From Acidiphilium sp. C61 (GTDB lineage: Bacteria; Pseudomonadota; Alphaproteobacteria; Acetobacterales; Acetobacteraceae), in NCBI RefSeq assembly GCF_902712915.1, contig NZ_CACTIA010000005.1:2318001-2382000 (forward strand): a stretch of DNA of 64,000 bases, given 5' to 3'. The notes beneath the pieces were generated by a model. It was not told where the DNA came from, ran no database searches, and saw only the letters and a program-made list of their open reading frames with translations. How positions within the stretch are numbered: the first letter of the stretch is position 1; each line of letters opens with the position of its first letter. The position numbers and the translations under genes were made by a program. This document shows, piece by piece, positions 50,712 to 58,484 of this stretch.

Positions 50712-52192
50712 TCATGTTGGGTGTCGAGGTCGGCGAATCGAGTGAATTCGGCCTCGAAGAACAGGTCGATCTTGCCGGTCGGGCCGTGGCGCTGCTTGGC
50801 GAGGATCAGCTCGGCGCGGTTGTGCACCGTCTCCATGTCCTGCTGCCATTTAGCCAGCGCGTCCTGGAACTTGTCCTCGGAATCATACGCCATCTGCTTC
50901 GGCATCCGGGCCTGGAGGTAGTATTCGTCGCGATAGACGAACATCACCGCGTCGGCGTCCTGCTCGATCGTGCCGGATTCGCGGAGGTCGGAAAGCTGCG
51001 GGCGCTTGTCCTCGCGGGATTCCACCGCGCGGGAGAGCTGCGAGAGTGCTATGACCGGCACCGCGAGTTCCTTGGCGATGGCCTTCAGCCCCTGGGTGAT
51101 CTGGCTGATTTCCAGCACGCGGTTGTCCGGCCTGGTGCCGGCGGCCGGGCGCATGAGCTGGAGATAGTCGACCACGATGAGCGCGAGGCCGCGCGTGCGC
51201 CGCAGCCGGCGGCAGCGGGTGCGCAGCGCCGAGAGGGTGATCGCCGGCGTGTCGTCGATGATCAGCGGTAGCCGGGCGATGCGGCGCGACACCGCGACGA
51301 AATTGTCGAAATCCTTCTGGCCGATCTCGCCGCGGCGGATGCGGTCGGAGGAGACGCGCGCCTCCTCGGCGAGAAGGCGGGTGGCGAGCTGTTCGGAGCT
51401 CATTTCGAGCGAGAAGACCGCGACGCATTGCTTCGCCTCGGCGTTCGGGTTTTCGGCGCGAGCCTCGCTCAGCAGGGCCTGGGCGGCGCCGAAGGCGATT
51501 TTTGTGGCGAGCGCCGTCTTGCCCATGCCGGGACGGCCGGCGAGGATCAGCAGGTCCGACGGGTGCAGCCCGCCGGTCCGGGCGTCGAGATCCGTAAGGC
51601 CTGTGGTCAGGCCCGAGACCTTGCCGTCACGCTCGAAGGCCTTGGCGGCAGTGTCGATCGCCATCGCCAGCGCGGCCTCGAAGGTCATCGCGGCACCCTC
51701 GCTGCCGCCCTTGGTGGCGAGGTCGAACAGCGCCTGCTCCGCCGCCTCGATCTGCGCTGTGCCGTCGAGCTCGGGGTCCGACCCGAAGCCGCGATTGACC
51801 GTGAGTTCGCCGAGCTCGATCAGTTGCCGGCGGATCCAGGCATCGTAGATGATCCGACCATAATCGCCGGCATTGATGATGCCGACCATCGCGGTGAGCA
51901 ACTGGCCGAGATAGGCGGTGCCGCCGACATCGTCGAGCAGGCCGGAGTGTTCGAAGGTCGCCCGCAGCGTGACCGGATCGGCGACCTGCCCGGCCTCGAT
52001 CCGCCGGGCGATCGCCTCGTAAATCCGCCCATGCACCGCATCGGCGAAATGCTCCGGAGCGAGAAATTCCGAAACCCGCTCATAGGCCTTGTTGTTGGCC
52101 AGCAGGGCGCCGAGCAGGGCTTGTTCGGCCTCGAGATTGGCAGGGGGTAGTTTCGGCGCGGCGCCCGGCCGGGCAAGCTCGGAGATGTCCAT
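50708..52192 (-). CDS. dnaB: Replicative DNA helicase DnaB
   Basis: A 494-residue hexameric helicase. The N-terminal domain (NLEAEQALLGALLANNKAYE) is followed by a RecA-like ATPase with Walker A AGRPGMGKTALATK (218-231) and SLEMSSEQLATRLL; IVVDYLQLM gives Walker B and SQLSRAVESREDKRPQLSDLR the downstream motif. It unwinds DNA at replication forks. First gene of the operon with ecsC, alr and mlaEF; three DnaA-box-like 9-mers lie about 60 bp upstream. Confidence 0.97.
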   Translation of the reverse strand: MDISELARPGAAPKLPPANLEAEQALLGALLANNKAYERVSEFLAPEHFADAVHGRIYEAIARRIEAGQVADPVTLRATFEHSGLLDDVGGTAYLGQLLTAMVGIINAGDYGRIIYDAWIRRQLIELGELTVNRGFGSDPELDGTAQIEAAEQALFDLATKGGSEGAAMTFEAALAMAIDTAAKAFERDGKVSGLTTGLTDLDARTGGLHPSDLLILAGRPGMGKTALATKIAFGAAQALLSEARAENPNAEAKQCVAVFSLEMSSEQLATRLLAEEARVSSDRIRRGEIGQKDFDNFVAVSRRIARLPLIIDDTPAITLSALRTRCRRLRRTRGLALIVVDYLQLMRPAAGTRPDNRVLEISQITQGLKAIAKELAVPVIALSQLSRAVESREDKRPQLSDLRESGTIEQDADAVMFVYRDEYYLQARMPKQMAYDSEDKFQDALAKWQQDMETVHNRAELILAKQRHGPTGKIDLFFEAEFTRFADLDTQHE

Positions 52193-52250
52193 CTGCCGCT
52201 CTTAGCGCGTCATCCCGGCGCGCGACAGCACGCGATGCGGGCCACAGGGC

Positions 52251-52277
52251 TGTGGAAAAGGTGGATAAGGTGGATAA
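52251..52277 (-). promoter_or_regulatory. Three contiguous DnaA-box-like 9-mers upstream of dnaB
   Basis: On minus the sequence reads TTATCCACC, TTATCCACC and TTTTCCACA head to tail with no gap. The third fits the relaxed consensus TTWTNCACA fully; the other two miss only the last base. They lie 59-85 bp before the dnaB start in an otherwise featureless leader. Binding is predicted, not shown. Confidence 0.55.
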
Positions 52278-52331
52278 CCGCCCGAGCGCGGGGCAGGCGC
52301 GGGCGCCCCATCGCCGGTTTTCTCGTAAGAG

Positions 52332-52360
52332 CGGTCGCCCTCCGGGCGGGAGGGCGACCG
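52332..52360 (-). terminator. Hairpin terminator of the second RTX-like gene
   Basis: A 12-bp perfect stem (cggtcgccctcc / ggagggcgaccg) with a 5-nt loop lies just after the stop of the minus-strand gene. Only a short T-rich tail (CTCTTA) follows, so it may be less efficient than a classical terminator. Confidence 0.6.
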
Positions 52361-52368
52361 TGCCGGGA

Positions 52369-54231
52369 TCAGGAAAGAGTGGTGGTCGATCCGGAAAGAT
52401 TGGCGCTGAGCTTGTTGCTGAGCCCGCTGACGAGAATCTGGGTTCCGTCGTTCAGAAGCAGGTTGAGGCCGCCCGAGACGACGGACTGGCTGCTGACGGA
52501 GACATTGCCGGAGAGGTTGATTTTGTCGGTACCGCTCCGGAAATTGCTGATCAGGTCAGACTTGTTGGCAGATCCGCTGTCGAACGTGAAGTAGTTCGCG
52601 GTTGCCTTCGCGCCGCCGACGAGCGTTTCGTTCCCGGCGCCGGCAAAGAGGTAATTGGTCCCCGAACCGCCGGTCAGCGTGTCGCCGCTACCGCCGCCAT
52701 ACAGCGTCACCGAGCCGGTGGAGCCGGTCAGCGAGTTGTTGCCGCTCGAGCCGCCAAAGGCCACCAGCCCGCCCGACCCGCCAAGGGCGGTGACGCTTCC
52801 GGTGCCGCGGGTGATCACGCCCTGGCCATTGCCGCCGATGAAATCCAGCGTCCCCACGCCGCCATAGACGCTGGCCGCGCTCGTTCCGGTCGCAGTGATC
52901 GTCTCGTTGCCACCTAACAGGAAAGCCTTTGAGCCGCCGTTCAACGTCTCGCTATTGTTGCCGCTGACATAGAGGGTAAAATTCTGCCCGGCGCTGACAA
53001 TGGAACTGTTGCCAGCCGCAAGCGCATAGGATGTGCCGCCAAGCGTTGCAGAGTTACCCGCGCCTGTCGTGCTCGCCATAAAGACGAAGCTGTTGCTGTT
53101 GCTCGTGGTGATCGCCGCGTTTTGCGAGCCGTTGACGAAGATGTCACTCGTTCCCGACGCAGTGATCGTATTGTTGCTGCCGTCGGCAACGACGGTATCA
53201 GCGCCGGTGGCGTAGACAGTGTTATTCGACCCGTAGGCTAGGAGAACATTCGACCCCGTAGCGGTTTCCGCGTTGTTCTGCCCGAAAATGGCGACAGGGG
53301 CGGCGGCGCTGGCGGTGATCGAGTTATTCTTGCCGGTAATCAGGGCCTGGCCGGTGCCCGAATCGGTAATCGTGTTGGCGCTGCCATCGGACCAGAGGCC
53401 ACCTTGCCCGCTGATCGTGGCTGAATCGTGCGTGCCATTCGCCCACACCGTTGTCGCGCCGGAGGCGTTGACCGAGTTATATCCGGTATCCACCCGCTTC
53501 AGCTTGACCAGGGCCTTGCCCGTAGCCGTGATGGCGGCCTTCGCGGTTCCCACATTGATCGTGTCGTTGCCGCCGGACACAACTGTGTCCAAGCCGGCAT
53601 TCAGATTGAGCGTGTTGTTGCCGCCGGTGGTCGTGATGTGGTCGTAGCTTGCGCTGCCATTGACATTCGGAGCCGCCGTGATGGTGTTGTTGCCGCTCGG
53701 TGCGACAACATCGTACCAATAACCGTCGAGGGTGAAATTGTTGTTGCCCCCGCCGGCATAAATGGTGTCGATGCCCGAGCCGCCCTGCGGGTCGAAGGTC
53801 AGGTTGGTTGTGTTGCCGGTGACGATGAGAGCGTTATACCCGGAGCCGCCGGTGATGGTTTCATTGCCGCTGAAGCCAGCGACAATGCCTTTGATGCCGC
53901 CATTGGTCGGGGCCCCGTTGGTCTGGCCATTGGGAAGGGACAATATGCTGCCCCCACCGGTGACCGTGCCGGTAATCAGGGTATCGATATAGAAATTCGT
54001 GCTGGTCGGTGCCGGCGGAAGGGGTGAAGCCGTGGTGCCAGCGCTGTTCAGGGACAGGGGCGTAACACTCGCCCCGGAATAGGCCGATTGCAGGGTAACG
54101 ATATTGTTTATGTTGTTGTTCAGCTGCTGCTGAACGATCGACTGGATCGACTGGTCGACAGAGAAAAGATTGGTCGTTCCATTCAAGCCGGTCGTTATTG
54201 AAACAGTTCCATAAGATATTGAAGATGACAC
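52369..54231 (-). CDS. Asn/Gly/Ser-rich RTX-like secreted beta-repeat protein (paralog 2)
   Basis: A 620-residue protein with no signal peptide. Its N-terminus (SISYGTVSITTGLNGTTN) is followed by a long array of short strands with N-N-T-I-T-A steps (SNNTVYATGADTVVADGSN, NNTITASGTSDIFVNGS) and then RTX-like GGSGDTLTGGSGTNYLFAGAG. The C-terminus (SDLISNFRSGTDKINLSG; LLNDGTQILVSGLS) parallels paralog 1 and fits a type I secretion signal. The start is GTG with an ACGGAG ribosome site. A beta-solenoid fold and surface location are inferred; no secretion genes are adjacent. Confidence 0.68.
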   Translation of the reverse strand: MSSSISYGTVSITTGLNGTTNLFSVDQSIQSIVQQQLNNNINNIVTLQSAYSGASVTPLSLNSAGTTASPLPPAPTSTNFYIDTLITGTVTGGGSILSLPNGQTNGAPTNGGIKGIVAGFSGNETITGGSGYNALIVTGNTTNLTFDPQGGSGIDTIYAGGGNNNFTLDGYWYDVVAPSGNNTITAAPNVNGSASYDHITTTGGNNTLNLNAGLDTVVSGGNDTINVGTAKAAITATGKALVKLKRVDTGYNSVNASGATTVWANGTHDSATISGQGGLWSDGSANTITDSGTGQALITGKNNSITASAAAPVAIFGQNNAETATGSNVLLAYGSNNTVYATGADTVVADGSNNTITASGTSDIFVNGSQNAAITTSNSNSFVFMASTTGAGNSATLGGTSYALAAGNSSIVSAGQNFTLYVSGNNSETLNGGSKAFLLGGNETITATGTSAASVYGGVGTLDFIGGNGQGVITRGTGSVTALGGSGGLVAFGGSSGNNSLTGSTGSVTLYGGGSGDTLTGGSGTNYLFAGAGNETLVGGAKATANYFTFDSGSANKSDLISNFRSGTDKINLSGNVSVSSQSVVSGGLNLLLNDGTQILVSGLSNKLSANLSGSTTTLS

Positions 54232-54262
54232 GTTATGCTCCGTATCCTGCTGCGCTCACAAA

Positions 54263-54290
54263 CAGTTAGTTTTAAAAAATTACCAGTCAA
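54263..54290 (-). promoter_or_regulatory. Candidate promoter of the second RTX-like gene
   Basis: On minus TTGACT (54285-54290) and TAACTG (54263-54268) are 16 bp apart, some 32 bp before the GTG start, in an AT-rich 126-bp gap. The -10 box is weak. Confidence 0.35.
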
Positions 54291-54328
54291 TCAACAAGGA
54301 GGTGTTTTTCCGATCAAGGAGCCCCTTT

Positions 54329-54341
54329 CAATGTCACATTG
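54329..54341. promoter_or_regulatory. Perfect 13-bp palindrome between hpnK and the RTX-like gene
   Basis: caatgt and acattg flank one C, 40 bp upstream of the candidate -35 box. It may be an operator for an unknown dimeric regulator or part of the hpnK 3' end. No T run follows. Confidence 0.3.
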
Positions 54342-54357
54342 CAAAATTAAATTCTAC

Positions 54358-55188
54358 TCATCTTATATCGCGTTTTAACCAGGCCGGATACCCCGTGCGC
54401 AGCCGGAGCAGCGCGTCAAATTCCGCCGCGTGTTCGTAATCCGGCATCAAATGAGCGAGGGTAGCGCAGTGCTGCGTTGCGGGATGAAAATAGATTTCGG
54501 TTTGCCCTGGTGGCAGCGCTTCGAGATAGGCGCGCACCCGCTCCAGTGTCATGTGGCCCGAATGGCGGAGGCCGAGAACATGGTCCGGACTTGCCAGCCC
54601 GGCGCGCCGCGCCTGGGTGCGCAGCACCCGCGACCACGCATGAAGAGCATGGGCGGCAAATCCGGGCCGGTCACCACATGACGCCAGAACGGCGGGCGGT
54701 TCCGCCGGAATCCGGATCCGGGTCAGGCCGAACTCCCGGCCGATGCGGATCATCAGCGCCGCGACGGTCGGATGCATGTGCATGTGCTTGTGACTGTCGG
54801 CGTGGTGCAGGGGCAGGCCGGTGGCGGCGAAGGCCTCGAACTGCGCGCGGATTTCGGCCGCCAGCTCGCGCCGCGCCGCGGCCGAGAAGAAGTAGCGGAA
54901 GCCGCGGGCCACCTGATCCGAGCCGAAGCGGCCATCCGCCCCGGTGATGGTCGGCAAAGCGGCATGACCGAGGATCGAGGCGCCCTCGACCAGGACCAGA
55001 TGCAGCCCGACATTCAGCCCGGGCAGGCGTCGCGCCCGGGCCACCGCGTCTGCCGCCGCCGGGGCGGCTACCATGAGGCTGGCCTGGCTCAGCACGCCCT
55101 CGCGATGGGCGCGCTCGACAGCCTCGTTGACGGTTTCGGTCAGCCCGAAATCATCGGCCGAGAAAATGACCTCGGCGTCCCTCCGCAT
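54358..55188 (-). CDS. hpnK: Hopanoid biosynthesis protein HpnK (YdjC-type deacetylase)
   Basis: A 276-residue carbohydrate deacetylase. Metal-site motifs are FSADDFGLTETVNEA (Asp12-Asp13), GLHLVLVEG and HHADSHKHMHMHP. In Burkholderia HpnK removes the acetyl group from the GlcNAc attached to bacteriohopanetetrol by HpnI, before HpnJ forms the cyclitol ether. Last gene of the dxs-hpnM-hpnI-hpnJ-hpnK operon, 21 bp after hpnJ. The ortholog call rests on motif and context together. Confidence 0.92.
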   Translation of the reverse strand: MRRDAEVIFSADDFGLTETVNEAVERAHREGVLSQASLMVAAPAAADAVARARRLPGLNVGLHLVLVEGASILGHAALPTITGADGRFGSDQVARGFRYFFSAAARRELAAEIRAQFEAFAATGLPLHHADSHKHMHMHPTVAALMIRIGREFGLTRIRIPAEPPAVLASCGDRPGFAAHALHAWSRVLRTQARRAGLASPDHVLGLRHSGHMTLERVRAYLEALPPGQTEIYFHPATQHCATLAHLMPDYEHAAEFDALLRLRTGYPAWLKRDIR

Positions 55189-55209
55189 GGCCGCGGACGC
55201 CTCTGGCGA

Positions 55210-56634
55210 TCAGGCGGCGTGGCGTTCGCGCAGGAACTGGAAGAATTCAACGCCCTCGCGCAGCCGGCGCTTCATCATTTGCGGGCTGCGCACCATCTCG
55301 CCCACGATCGAGGCGATTTTCGGCACCCGGAAATAGAACTGCCGGTAGAAGGTTTCGACGCTGTCGAAGATTTCGGTATGCGTCAGGTGAGGATAATGCA
55401 GCGGCGCGATCTGGATGCCGTGATCATCGATCAGTTCGGCATGCGTGGCATCGAGCCAGCCGTTCTCGACCGCCTGGTCGTAGAGGAAGGTTCCCGGATA
55501 GGGGGCCGCGAGCGACACCTGGATGGTGTGCGGGTTGATCTCCTTCGCGAAATCGATCGTCTCGCGAATGGTCTCCTGGGTTTCGCCGGGCAGGCCCAGA
55601 ATGAAGGTGCCGTGGATCTTGATGCCGAGATCGTGGCAATCCTTCGTGAACTGCTTCGCGACCTCGACCCGCATGCCTTTCTTGATGTTGTGAAGGATCT
55701 GCTGGTTGCCGCTTTCATAGCCGACGAGCAGCAGGCGCAGCCCGTTGTCGCGCAGCACCTTCAGCGTGTCGCGGGGAACGTTCGCCTTGGCGTTGCATGA
55801 CCAGGTGACGCCGAGCTTGCCGAGTTCACGCGCGATCGCCTCGGCGCGGGGCAGGTTGTCGGTGAACGTATCGTCGTCGAAGAACAGCTCGCGCATCTGC
55901 GGGAAATCGCGCTGAATCTGCTTCACTTCGGCGATCACGTGCTCGACCGAACGGGTGCGGTAGCGATGCCCGCCCACCGTTTGCGGCCAGAGGCAGAAGG
56001 TGCAGCGCGACTTGCAGCCCCGCCCCGTATACAGCGAGACGTAAGGGTGCATCAGATAGCCGATGAAGTAATCCTCGATCTTCAGGTCGCGCTGATAGAC
56101 ATCCGCGACGAAGGGGAGGCTGTCCATATCCTCGAGGATGGCACGGTCCTTGTTGTGGACGATCTCGCCGGCCTCGTTGCGCCAGGAAATGCCGTCGACC
56201 TCGGCGAACGGCCTTCCCTCGGCGATCTCCTTGATCGTGAAGTCGAACTCGTTGCGGGCGACGAAATCCACCGGCGTCGCGCGTTCGAGGCTTTCGGCGG
56301 CCTGCACCGCCACCTTCGCGCCGATGAAGCCGATCTTCACGCCGGGATTTTCCGCCCGGATCTGCGCGGCGACCTTCACGTCGTTGGCGAAGGAGGGGGT
56401 GGAGGTGTGGATGATGACCAGCTCGGCGGCGCGGGCGTGCGGCATCACGTCCTTCATCGTCTGGCCGGCCGGCGGCGCGTCGATCAGCTTCGAGCCGGGG
56501 ATCAGGGCTGCCGGCTGGGCAAGCCAGGTCGGAAACCAGAACGAGCGGATCTCCCGTCGCGCCTGGTAGCGGGAGCCGGCGCCGCCGTCGAACCCGTCGA
56601 AGGAGGGCGGTTGCAGGAACAGGGTCTTCATCAT
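55210..56634 (-). CDS. hpnJ: Radical SAM hopanoid protein HpnJ (cyclitol-ether formation)
   Basis: A 474-residue radical SAM enzyme with an N-terminal B12-binding-like domain. The cluster motif GCKSRCTFCLWPQ has Cys207, Cys211 and Cys214 (CxxxCxxC), and FFDDDTFTDNLPRAEAIARE follows in the barrel. HpnJ contracts the glucosamine ring of hopanoids to a cyclitol ether. Two ATG codons start the gene; either fits. It lies 10 bp after hpnI. Confidence 0.93.
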   Translation of the reverse strand: MMKTLFLQPPSFDGFDGGAGSRYQARREIRSFWFPTWLAQPAALIPGSKLIDAPPAGQTMKDVMPHARAAELVIIHTSTPSFANDVKVAAQIRAENPGVKIGFIGAKVAVQAAESLERATPVDFVARNEFDFTIKEIAEGRPFAEVDGISWRNEAGEIVHNKDRAILEDMDSLPFVADVYQRDLKIEDYFIGYLMHPYVSLYTGRGCKSRCTFCLWPQTVGGHRYRTRSVEHVIAEVKQIQRDFPQMRELFFDDDTFTDNLPRAEAIARELGKLGVTWSCNAKANVPRDTLKVLRDNGLRLLLVGYESGNQQILHNIKKGMRVEVAKQFTKDCHDLGIKIHGTFILGLPGETQETIRETIDFAKEINPHTIQVSLAAPYPGTFLYDQAVENGWLDATHAELIDDHGIQIAPLHYPHLTHTEIFDSVETFYRQFYFRVPKIASIVGEMVRSPQMMKRRLREGVEFFQFLRERHAA

Positions 56635-56644
56635 TGCTTCGGTC

Positions 56645-57835
56645 CTAACTCATGTGCCGCGGGACGGCACCAATTCCGTTCCCACCAGTGCTGCGGCCGG
56701 AATCGGCCTGCAGCGTCTGGCCACGCCACTCCACCGTGTCGCTCCAGAAACTCAGCGCGAAAATGGCGGCCGAAGCCGTGTCGCGCAAGAGGAAAAGCCA
56801 GGGCGGCGGCGGGGTCATCAGCAACGGCACGCCGCCGCTCCCCCCGCCAAACCCGAGGCGCCGCTCGAACAGGCGGGCAATGCCATGGCGCAGCCCGGCG
56901 GCAAGGGCAAGGCAGATCCAGGCCCAGATGGCGCCACCGCTCAGCAACAGGGCGAACAGCGCCCAGAACAGCGGAAATTGCGTCACGATTCCCGCATAGC
57001 TGAGCGGCACCAACGCGCGGACGGTCCTGGCCCAGCGCAACTCGTGGCGCAGCAGTGCGCGGAGCGTGATCTCCGGCACCGAGGTTGCCGGTATCGCCGG
57101 GGCAAGGGCCACCTGTTTGCCGATCGCGCGGATCCGCTGGCCGAGCACATTGTCGTCGGCGAGATGGTCGAGCAGCGCCGCGAAGCCGCCGATCGCGTCG
57201 AGATCGCGCCGCCGCAACGCCATGGTGGCGCCGAGGCAGTCCTGCCGGCCGAGGGCGCGGGCGATGGCGGCGCCGGGCAGAAATCCGTGATTGATTTGCA
57301 TCGCCCCAAGTCGGCCGGCGAGTGTGTCGGTCGCGGGCAGGCCGGTATAGAACGTGGTGACGAGTCCGACCTCCGGCCGTGCCAGCGTCGTGACGATCGC
57401 GGCGAGGAAATCCGGCGCCACGTGTATGTCGGCATCGGAGACCACGAATACATCGTGGCGCGCCGCGCCGCGCATCGCGATCAGATTGGCAACCTTGCGA
57501 TTGCGCCCCTCGCGATGGGGGCCGGTCACCACCGCCACATCCACCTGCGGATAGCGCTGCCGCAGCCGGGCGACGATGGCAATCGCCGGATCGTCCGGGT
57601 CGGCGGCGCCGAAGACCAGCTGGAAGTGCGGATAATCGAGCAGGAAGAAGGATTCGAGCGCGGTATCGAGCAGCGGCTCGACCCCGTGCAACGGCTTGAA
57701 CACGGTAACCGGCGGCGCCTGGTCCGGGATCGTCGCAGAACCCCGCTGCGGGCTGACGAGGCAGGCGCCGATCGCCTGCTGGATCAGACCGACCGCGCAG
57801 AGCGCCTCGGCGAAGACGGGCAGGATCGCGGCCAT
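56645..57835 (-). CDS. hpnI: Hopanoid glycosyltransferase HpnI
   Basis: A 396-residue GT2 membrane glycosyltransferase of the ceramide-glucosyltransferase type. The N-terminus has a membrane anchor, then PPVTVFKPLHGVEPLLDTAL, DXD-like VVSDADIHVAPDF, and a later QRIRAIGKQVALAP; C-terminal hydrophobic helices follow. HpnI adds GlcNAc to bacteriohopanetetrol. It starts 1 bp after the hpnM stop. Confidence 0.92.
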   Translation of the reverse strand: MAAILPVFAEALCAVGLIQQAIGACLVSPQRGSATIPDQAPPVTVFKPLHGVEPLLDTALESFFLLDYPHFQLVFGAADPDDPAIAIVARLRQRYPQVDVAVVTGPHREGRNRKVANLIAMRGAARHDVFVVSDADIHVAPDFLAAIVTTLARPEVGLVTTFYTGLPATDTLAGRLGAMQINHGFLPGAAIARALGRQDCLGATMALRRRDLDAIGGFAALLDHLADDNVLGQRIRAIGKQVALAPAIPATSVPEITLRALLRHELRWARTVRALVPLSYAGIVTQFPLFWALFALLLSGGAIWAWICLALAAGLRHGIARLFERRLGFGGGSGGVPLLMTPPPPWLFLLRDTASAAIFALSFWSDTVEWRGQTLQADSGRSTGGNGIGAVPRHMS

Positions 57836-57836
57836 G

Positions 57837-58484
57837 TCAGTCGCTTATCGCCCCGCCGGACAGCATCGCGATCTTTTTCCTCAGCGCCTCGATCAGCCGC
57901 GCGGCGTTGCCAGGGTCGATCAGTCCGCTGAAATCGGAGCGCTGTGCGGCAACCTTGCTGATCGTGCCCTCGAAGAGCACGTCGGTGATCTTCCAGGCGC
58001 CGCTGGCCTCGCGCATCACGTAGGCGAGCTTGACCGCCTTGCCGTCCTGCTCGTTCAGGGTGGTGGACACGATCCGGCTGTCGCCGGCGCGGCGGATGTC
58101 CGGATCGGTGGTGAAATGCTGCCCGCCATAGGCGTTGAAATTACTGACATAGGTCGCGATCGTGTATTGCCGGAACAGCTTGCCGAGCTCGGTTTTCTGG
58201 GCGGCTGGAATTTGCGGCCAGAGCAGGCCGGCGGAATTCTGGAGGATCAGCTCGAGATCGAAGCTCGCCTCCACCACCGGCTTGAGCATGGCATAGCGCG
58301 CGGCGAAGCTCTTGCCGGCGCTGGCTGCCTTCATCACCGCGATCAGCGCCGAATCGAGCGAGTCGACCGGCAGCGCTTCCGGCGGCGTGGCCGCGCGCGC
58401 CTGGGGCAGGGCGAGGCCGATTGAGGTGGCGGCTGCAGCCGCCAGGAGACCACGACGTTTCATGCCCTGAGATATAGTGTTCAC
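57837..58484 (-). CDS. hpnM: Hopanoid-associated MlaC/Ttg2D-like protein HpnM
   Basis: A 215-residue exported lipid-binding protein of the MlaC family. A signal region ([20 protein letters not shown]) precedes a Ttg2-like domain ([45 protein letters not shown]). In hopanoid loci HpnM is proposed to carry hopanoids or other lipids across the periplasm. The start may be the GTG overlapping the dxs stop (GTGA) or the ATG at 58463 directly before the signal. Confidence 0.88.
   Translation of the reverse strand: MNTISQGMKRRGLLAAAAATSIGLALPQARAATPPEALPVDSLDSALIAVMKAASAGKSFAARYAMLKPVVEASFDLELILQNSAGLLWPQIPAAQKTELGKLFRQYTIATYVSNFNAYGGQHFTTDPDIRRAGDSRIVSTTLNEQDGKAVKLAYVMREASGAWKITDVLFEGTISKVAAQRSDFSGLIDPGNAARLIEALRKKIAMLSGGAISD

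Noticed and set aside
52369..54231. Autotransporter adhesin
   Set aside because: No Sec signal and no C-terminal beta-barrel; the end resembles a type I secretion signal.
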